Of a stretch of DNA of 64,000 bases, positions 58,814 through 64,000 are shown one piece after another (within the stretch, counting starts at the first letter, position 1; every line of letters begins with the position of its first letter). The stretch spans positions 1,178,001-1,242,000 of the forward strand of contig WBMQ01000007.1 in NCBI GenBank assembly GCA_016630905.1. The letters run 5' to 3'. The notes under the pieces are model-generated. The model was not told the DNA's origin. It did not search any database and was given only the letters and a program-made list of their open reading frames with translations. The translations under genes were made by a program, and so were the position numbers. This DNA comes from Capillidium heterosporum (lineage: Eukaryota; Entomophthoromycota; Entomophthoromycetes; Entomophthorales; Capillidiaceae).

Positions 58814-60119
58814 ATGAAGGTGTGTATGGTAACCGATTTTTACGACGGATTCCTAGGCGGAATTGCCTTATTAAGCCAATCTCTCTATAAAGAGTTCAAA
58901 CGCCAAGGGCACTGATATAACAGCTCTCTACCCCAGCCTCTTTGAGAACGTACCTGACCAACTATTCGTTGGTGGTAAGGTAGCCATCGATACTTGGACC
59001 ATAAAAGATAAGTTGGAAGAAATCCAACCCGACTTGGTATTCGTCATGGGGGAAGTCAACCTTTCATCATCTGCTGTCACCTACTGCAAGCTGAAATCCA
59101 TACCCTTCCTAACTTTCTACCAAAGTTCCCTCGTCGACTTACTGCTACACTATGATGGGACTACCGAAGTATACAACTCTGAGATATTTGGAATGGTAAG
59201 CTTCGTTACAAGTATAGTTTTGACTAATATTTGATGCTATAGGTACCATTACAAAACCACCAACGTACTGTCCATCTCCAAAAGTATGACCCAGCAGCTG
59301 CTTGGAGAGACAAACATTCGTAATATTAAACCGTGGTTCGGTGGTATAGATACCACTAGGTTTAACCCCAGTAAGAAGAAGCTTATCCATCAATTCAATC
59401 CTGACTTTGTATCCTGGCCCAAACCTATTTTACTGTGTGTATCAAGGGTATCCGACGAAAAGAACATCGAGGCGTTCCTGTCCATGAACTGTATCGGTAC
59501 CAAAGTGTTGGTTGGAGAAGGACCCATCCTTGAAGACTTGCGAATCAAGTACCCCAATGTTAAATGCTTAGGCCCTAGGATGGATGATGAACTAAGCGCC
59601 TACTACGCCGTCGCTGACTGTTTCATCTTCCCATCCAAATGTGACGCCTTTGGTATGGTCAACATCGAAGCTCTAGCTTCAGGTACTCCAATTGTAGGTT
59701 ACGATGCTACCGGCATCCGGGATATCGTTGAGATTGGTAAAAATGGATACTTGGCCTACGACGGGTGTTTGGAAAATTCGGTCATGAAGGCATTGAAGTT
59801 GGATCGTGAGGTTATTTATGAATCAAGCTACAAGTGGAGTATCGAACAGAGTGTCAAATCTATCGTTAATTATGGGCAATTGGTAGATCCTAAAAAGTGG
59901 GTTCAGTTTATCAATCCAACATCAATTACCTTGTTGGATGACTTCCAGGTTGGATTTCAATTGTTGGCTTATGGATTCTATTGTCTTCTCCTACATATGG
60001 TCTATGGTATAGCTAACTATCAAGGAGTTAAGGAAAGCTTCTACTGTATTTTTTACTCTTGGACTAGGGATTTTCAAAAAGTCGTTGGAACTCATCTGAA
60101 ATCGAAATTGAAGCATTAA
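58814..60119 (+). pseudogene. GT4-family glycosyltransferase, copy D (broken in exon 1)
   Basis: Same design as copies A-C: exon 1 58814-59195, a 47-bp intron (59196-59242; GTAAG...CTATAG, with TGACTAAT before the acceptor) at the shared YLEW|YHYK site, and exon 2 59243-60119. Exon 2 is perfect: SRVSDEKN, GEGP, YYAVADCFIFPSK, DAFGMVNIEALASGTP, and the hydrophobic tail LLDDFQVGFQLLAYGFYC. Exon 1 has two frame breaks, a one-base insertion after KRQGH (near 58914) and a 5-bp loss in the FYQTK motif (near 59121), while every stretch between them is well preserved. It is therefore a very recent pseudogene or a badly assembled functional gene; I cannot separate these. It is closest to copies A and C although 46 kb away from them. 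Confidence 0.87.
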
Positions 60120-60925
60120 ATACCAGTATATAGCTTCTAATGAAAGCATTAGTGATAATAGTATATTTTATTAAATTCTAAAATGAAATATAAAGATACC
60201 TGTATGTGTTTAAATATTTTATCAAATCTCTAACTTATATTTTATAAAGCATGCCGATTTGGTAAGAAATATACTTTATCGCAGCTAATATAGTGCTTTA
60301 TAGAATGCTAAATAGTAGAATAGTTGATCATCTTTTAGTCCGATGTATTAATCTTATGAGAATGTAAAAAGTACAGATATTATTTATTAGGTTAGAATTA
60401 TAGCACAGAGTTAAAGCTTATTAAAAACTCATGCCATTATAAACTTTAAAAAGCTATGTATTAAATTTCGAATTTGTGCATCCTTAGTTGAAGATTTGTT
60501 GAGAAATCGAAGCAAACTTTTCATATACAAAGGATATTTCTTGTTAGATACTTCAATTCAATTTTAAATTTTAAAATAAATATACACTAATATCAAATAC
60601 CTAAATTTCCTCTATTGGATATTTTCCCATATTGTGCTATACATAATTTATGAATTTTGTGGAATAATTTCAAGGTCTACTCTATTGAATCACGATTTCT
60701 TTGCAGCATTTCCAAAATATTGGAATAAAAGCTGTTGTTGCAGTAAAATTAGCTATCATCACAAAAAGTTGTATTTATCAGACAAAATTGAATTCTTTCA
60801 ACTTGTCAGCATCAACATCATCAATCCAGGAATCAAAGTTTTCAAGGCCATCCAATCTGTTCAATAAATTTGATTATACTAAAGGCAAACAATATTTATT
60901 TCTAATTTACCTATCTATTACGTAG
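60120..60925. other. Spacer downstream of GT4 copy D
   Basis: AT-rich; two overlapping plus-strand frames (60634-60925) match nothing recognisable. No repeat seen. Confidence 0.45.
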
Positions 60926-61660
60926 ATGCTTTCTTCAAAAAGAGAATTTCAACTAACTAATTCTAATCTATCCAAACTAGCGACCAATCTATCGAATTTA
61001 ATGCCAATTCAAATGACTTTTATCAAGCCATCTTAGGTCCATTCAAATCATTTATCCCCGACAACCTAATGCTTTACTCTGCTGCCTGTTGAAACCTCAA
61101 CTCGACACCTCCAAGTGAAGGTTATCCAGCTTAAATAAGTTTTTATGATACAAAAGAGCTTTAAAAGGCTTTACTAATTCAATTCAAAACTAGATACTAC
61201 AGGACCAGAGAGATTTCTTATGGGTTTATTTTGTTTAACCACTAGTATATAGTCGATTTGCAATAGGTTTTCCGTTCGATAGCTTAGCCGATACTAAGCT
61301 TGTATCAGATGCCTGCTTCCAATTAATTGGGCACAAGTATATAGTAGTCAATTGTAAGAAGAATTTCGTCAAGCAATCACCTTCTGTTCACTAGTCAGTG
61401 TAAGCTTAGGGAAAGTTCAAATCCTCAAGGCTAAAGAAAACTTCAAGGCATAACACTTGCAACCAACTCAATGCAGATAATCAATGTTTTGGAAATTCAG
61501 TCTTTTTACTTCAAAATAAGCAACAAGGTGACAAAGGTGGTAATGTTTGAATCAAAGGCTGGTTTAAAAAGAAGCGAAAGAAAATTAAGGGGTTGTTTAC
61601 CTGCCCAAGCCATATTCACATCTTGGGGAAACCGAATTCCACTGTTATAGTCAGTGCTTC
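60926..61660 (+). pseudogene. Decayed FAR1-like/CCHC copy 3
   Basis: The exon-1 remains at 60926-61090 read, across shifts, like the family start (a piece comparable to QSIEFNANSNDFYQAILGPFKSFIP, matching the D-x-NSDEFNQAFLDLFKLYIP region of copy 4). Near 61575-61620 one frame reads KKIKGLFTCPSHIHILG, matching the KERIWLCPSFIKVSERG heart of the FAR1-like finger. The CCHC knuckle is not recognisable. It is the most decayed copy of the family. Confidence 0.65.
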
Positions 61661-62427
61661 CATCTTAGTATAACCACAGTTCCGATACCAAAGTTGCCAA
61701 GGCTGGGAATTGTACCTTGGGTTGTGGTTCGTGTAGTAGAGATAGGTTTGATTGTATTGATTGTCCTAAATATAGTATTTTTGACCCAACTACTATCAAT
61801 TTGGAAAACACTGCCATTAACTTCAACTTGGATTCTCAAGATGGAGTTATTAATCTCAAGTGGTTTCATTGAGCTGAAGATATGATGATAAATGAATGCA
61901 TATATATTCGATACTTCATTAATTTTATAATTTTTTGGTGAAATGTTGAATTGCACATAATAAATATATTCAAAATTGATAACAAACCCTTTGAATATTA
62001 TCATTCGATATCAACTACTCATTATTTTATATAACGATATAGGACAGATAGATTGACATTTACACTACCCTATTTTACATGTTTTAGTGCTATAGCTATA
62101 GTATAGCTCTTTTAAATGCTTTTATGTATGTCCTACATAAATGAAGTTACTAATATGCTTGGAGGTATATAGTGGTTTAAAAATGACCCATAAACTTACT
62201 TAGGGGGCAAATCCCATAGGTTTTATTACCCCAAATGGGGTAGTTTGCTCCCAGCTAAGATTTGTAAATTTTGAATTTGAACATCATCTTTTCTATTTGA
62301 AACGCCAATATCAACAGGTACCAAATTTCCATCTACTCAATCTATCTATACTATATATTAGCAAAAATATCAGATTCAAAGCAAGAATTTTAATCGATTA
62401 CTATAAGTTTATACTTTAACATTGTAA
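61661..62427. other. Spacer upstream of FAR1/CCHC copy 4
   Basis: No gene recognised; overlapping frames on both strands at 61651-62004 are AT-rich chance frames. A possible TATA string (CTATATATTA) lies about 77 bp before the ATG at 62428. Confidence 0.4.
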
Positions 62428-63425
62428 ATGCTCATTCCAACAAAAGATTTTATTCAAGCTACAACCAACCTTCACAACATAGCATTGAGTATACCAAAAT
62501 ACTGCACCGAAATAGATTCCAATAGCGATGAGTTCAACCAAGCCTTCTTAGATCTATTTAAATTATACATTCCTCAAAACTCAATGTCCGCACTTAGCAA
62601 TCTATTGAACCAACAGCTGGAGCCCCTCCTTCAAAGTATTAATGTAAATAGAACTTTATCACCGAGGATGGCACTTCCGACATTTGACTTTGGGAATCCA
62701 GTACCTATTCCAGATACACTTACAGGGTAAATCTTTATCTTAGTATATATTGCTTAAACAAAATTTCTAGTCCTTTAGCAAAAGATTCTGTATTTGAAAG
62801 TTTAACCGATCTCAAGCTTTCGCTAGCTACGCTGTCTAAACTTACTGGCTACCACTATGCCATATCTAAATCTACTCAGAAGCCACGGACCATTAGACTC
62901 TACTATAGATGCGATTTTAAAGCTCCAAAAGGATTCCAAGCAGGCGGACACTTCAATCTCAACTCAACGTATACAACTCAGCATGATGAAGTTGATAGAC
63001 ACTTTAAAAATTCAGTCTCATCACCTCTTCCCCACAACCAAAGCAATAAATATCCTGAAACTCAAAGTGAAAAACAACCTAAACCCAGCAAAAAAAAGAA
63101 GGAGCGGATCTGGCTCTGCCCCAGTTTCATCAAGGTTTCCGAAAGAGGTCCATCCAAATTTATAGTTTATGATTCCAATTTGCAACACAACCATGCCCCA
63201 AACTCAGTTTCCGATACCCCTGAACAATGTCATTCTAACGACAATGACTATGTAGCTGCTAGAGCCCCTAAATTAAAACGTAGATGCGGTTCATGTGATG
63301 AGGAAGGCCACAGCAGTGGTAAGTGCCATAATGGAAAGATGGTAGATCAAAAGATCAAAGAATGGAAGCATAATGTCCTAAATTCGAATTTGTATTCCAA
63401 TAGAGAAAGTGATAACGCTGCTTGA
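62428..63425 (+). CDS. FAR1-like finger plus CCHC knuckle protein, copy 4 (intact)
   Basis: Exon 1 62428-62726, a 44-bp intron (62727-62770) splitting a Gly codon, and exon 2 62771-63425 give a complete 317-aa frame. Residues 1-50 are the family start (MLIPTKDFIQATTNL...PKYCTEIDSNSD). After a Pro/Ser-rich stretch comes KDSVFESLTDLKLSLATLSKLTGYHYAISKS, the entry to a FAR1-type domain with YYRCDF, a lysine-rich run PSKKKKERIW, LCPSFIKVSERG and HNHAPN supplying the C-C-H-x-H zinc ligands. Residues about 284-297 form a C-x2-C-x4-H-x4-C knuckle (CGSCDEEGHSSGKC). There is no transposase catalytic core, terminal inverted repeat or reverse transcriptase nearby. Probably a nuclear nucleic-acid-binding protein descended from a MULE-type transposase N-terminus; the role is unknown. 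Confidence 0.85.
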
Positions 63426-64000
63426 TGGGATATCTATTAAATTTTAACAGAGATTATGATCCTATCATATGCTACTACCTTTATATACCTATAAGATAAT
63501 TTGCATTTTTAAGTGATTATATATAGTTTAAACCATATACTTTAACTCAAAATATGTAGTTCACTTCCTTTTGTTGGTTTTATTATATGATTTATATAAA
63601 CCACCAAATCATTTACTGTATTATTTGTTGAAGACAATGTATTATCTTTTATAAAATATATTTGATGAGCTTTAATATTCGAATCTTTTGAACATAAGGA
63701 CTAGCGGTAATTATCTTGGATCCTTGATTAGAATCCTGACACCATCGATAATAGTACTTTAGTTTTGATGATTGACCATTTATTTTTCTGGATATCCTTT
63801 CAATAACTTTAATGATTTGATGGTTTGTTTATACATATCAGCAAAGTATTTTTTAAATTTTGAGCGAATTTGCTACATATTCTAACTTTTGAAATTATTA
63901 TTTTTGGAGCTTAAGCTTTGATGGTCTTTGATAGAAAAGAAGTCATTTCTCGAGGTAAATTCACCCATTGTTGCTTCAATCGAAACAAAAGTCCTACCAG
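63426..64000. other. Window end, no gene
   Basis: AT-rich DNA; nothing recognised up to the window edge. Confidence 0.45.

Overview
The window is nuclear DNA of an AT-rich, intron-containing fungus. The evidence is: very short GT-AG introns (44-60 bp in most genes), fungal zinc-cluster (Zn2Cys6) proteins, two nuclear genes for mitochondrial ribosomal proteins, a Rhizomucor/zygomycete-type secreted lipase, and AATAAA signals after stop codons. CTG codons fall at conserved leucines in the tRNA-guanine transglycosylase gene, so this is not a CUG-Ser yeast. I see no TACTAAC-type branch-site consensus, and the genes for TGT (10 introns) and NAMPT (8 introns) are intron-rich. This argues against a typical budding yeast and suggests an early-diverging or otherwise intron-rich fungal lineage; I cannot place it further from sequence alone.

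Layout. 1-13 kb: an accessory block of GT4 glycosyltransferase genes (three intact copies A, B and C, two clear pseudogenes and one faint exon-1 ghost). 16.7-21.6 kb: a badly decayed MEC1/ATR-type checkpoint-kinase gene. 22.7-27.1 kb: a conserved core island of MRPL6 (uL6m), QTRT1-type tRNA-guanine transglycosylase and MRPL35 (mL38). 27.7-54 kb: a dispersed family of zinc-cluster genes (two intact, one freshly broken, two old fossils), with a complete nicotinamide phosphoribosyltransferase gene at 40.9-42.8 kb and a secreted lipase at 50.2-51.2 kb. 54.9-63.4 kb: four copies of a family that joins a FAR1-like zinc finger to a CCHC knuckle (one intact, one with a single frame break, two decayed), with a fourth full-length, broken GT4 gene between them.

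The main message is the coexistence of three lineage-expanded gene families, each at every stage from intact to ghost, in a gene-poor background. The GT4 family looks closest to bacterial alpha-mannosyltransferase-like GT4 proteins, yet every copy carries one spliceosomal intron at the same site. That points to an old bacterial acquisition that was intronised and then amplified. The zinc-cluster family has an unrecognised C-terminal domain of about 100 residues and a very regular gene design, with a TATA box 53-62 bp before the ATG and AATAAA exactly 4 nt after the stop codon. NAMPT and queuine-tRNA TGT are both unexpected for a yeast-like fungus and imply salvage of nicotinamide and queuine. 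No tRNA, rRNA, CRISPR, LTR element or telomeric repeat was recognised. All family calls are from reading the sequence; no search was run.
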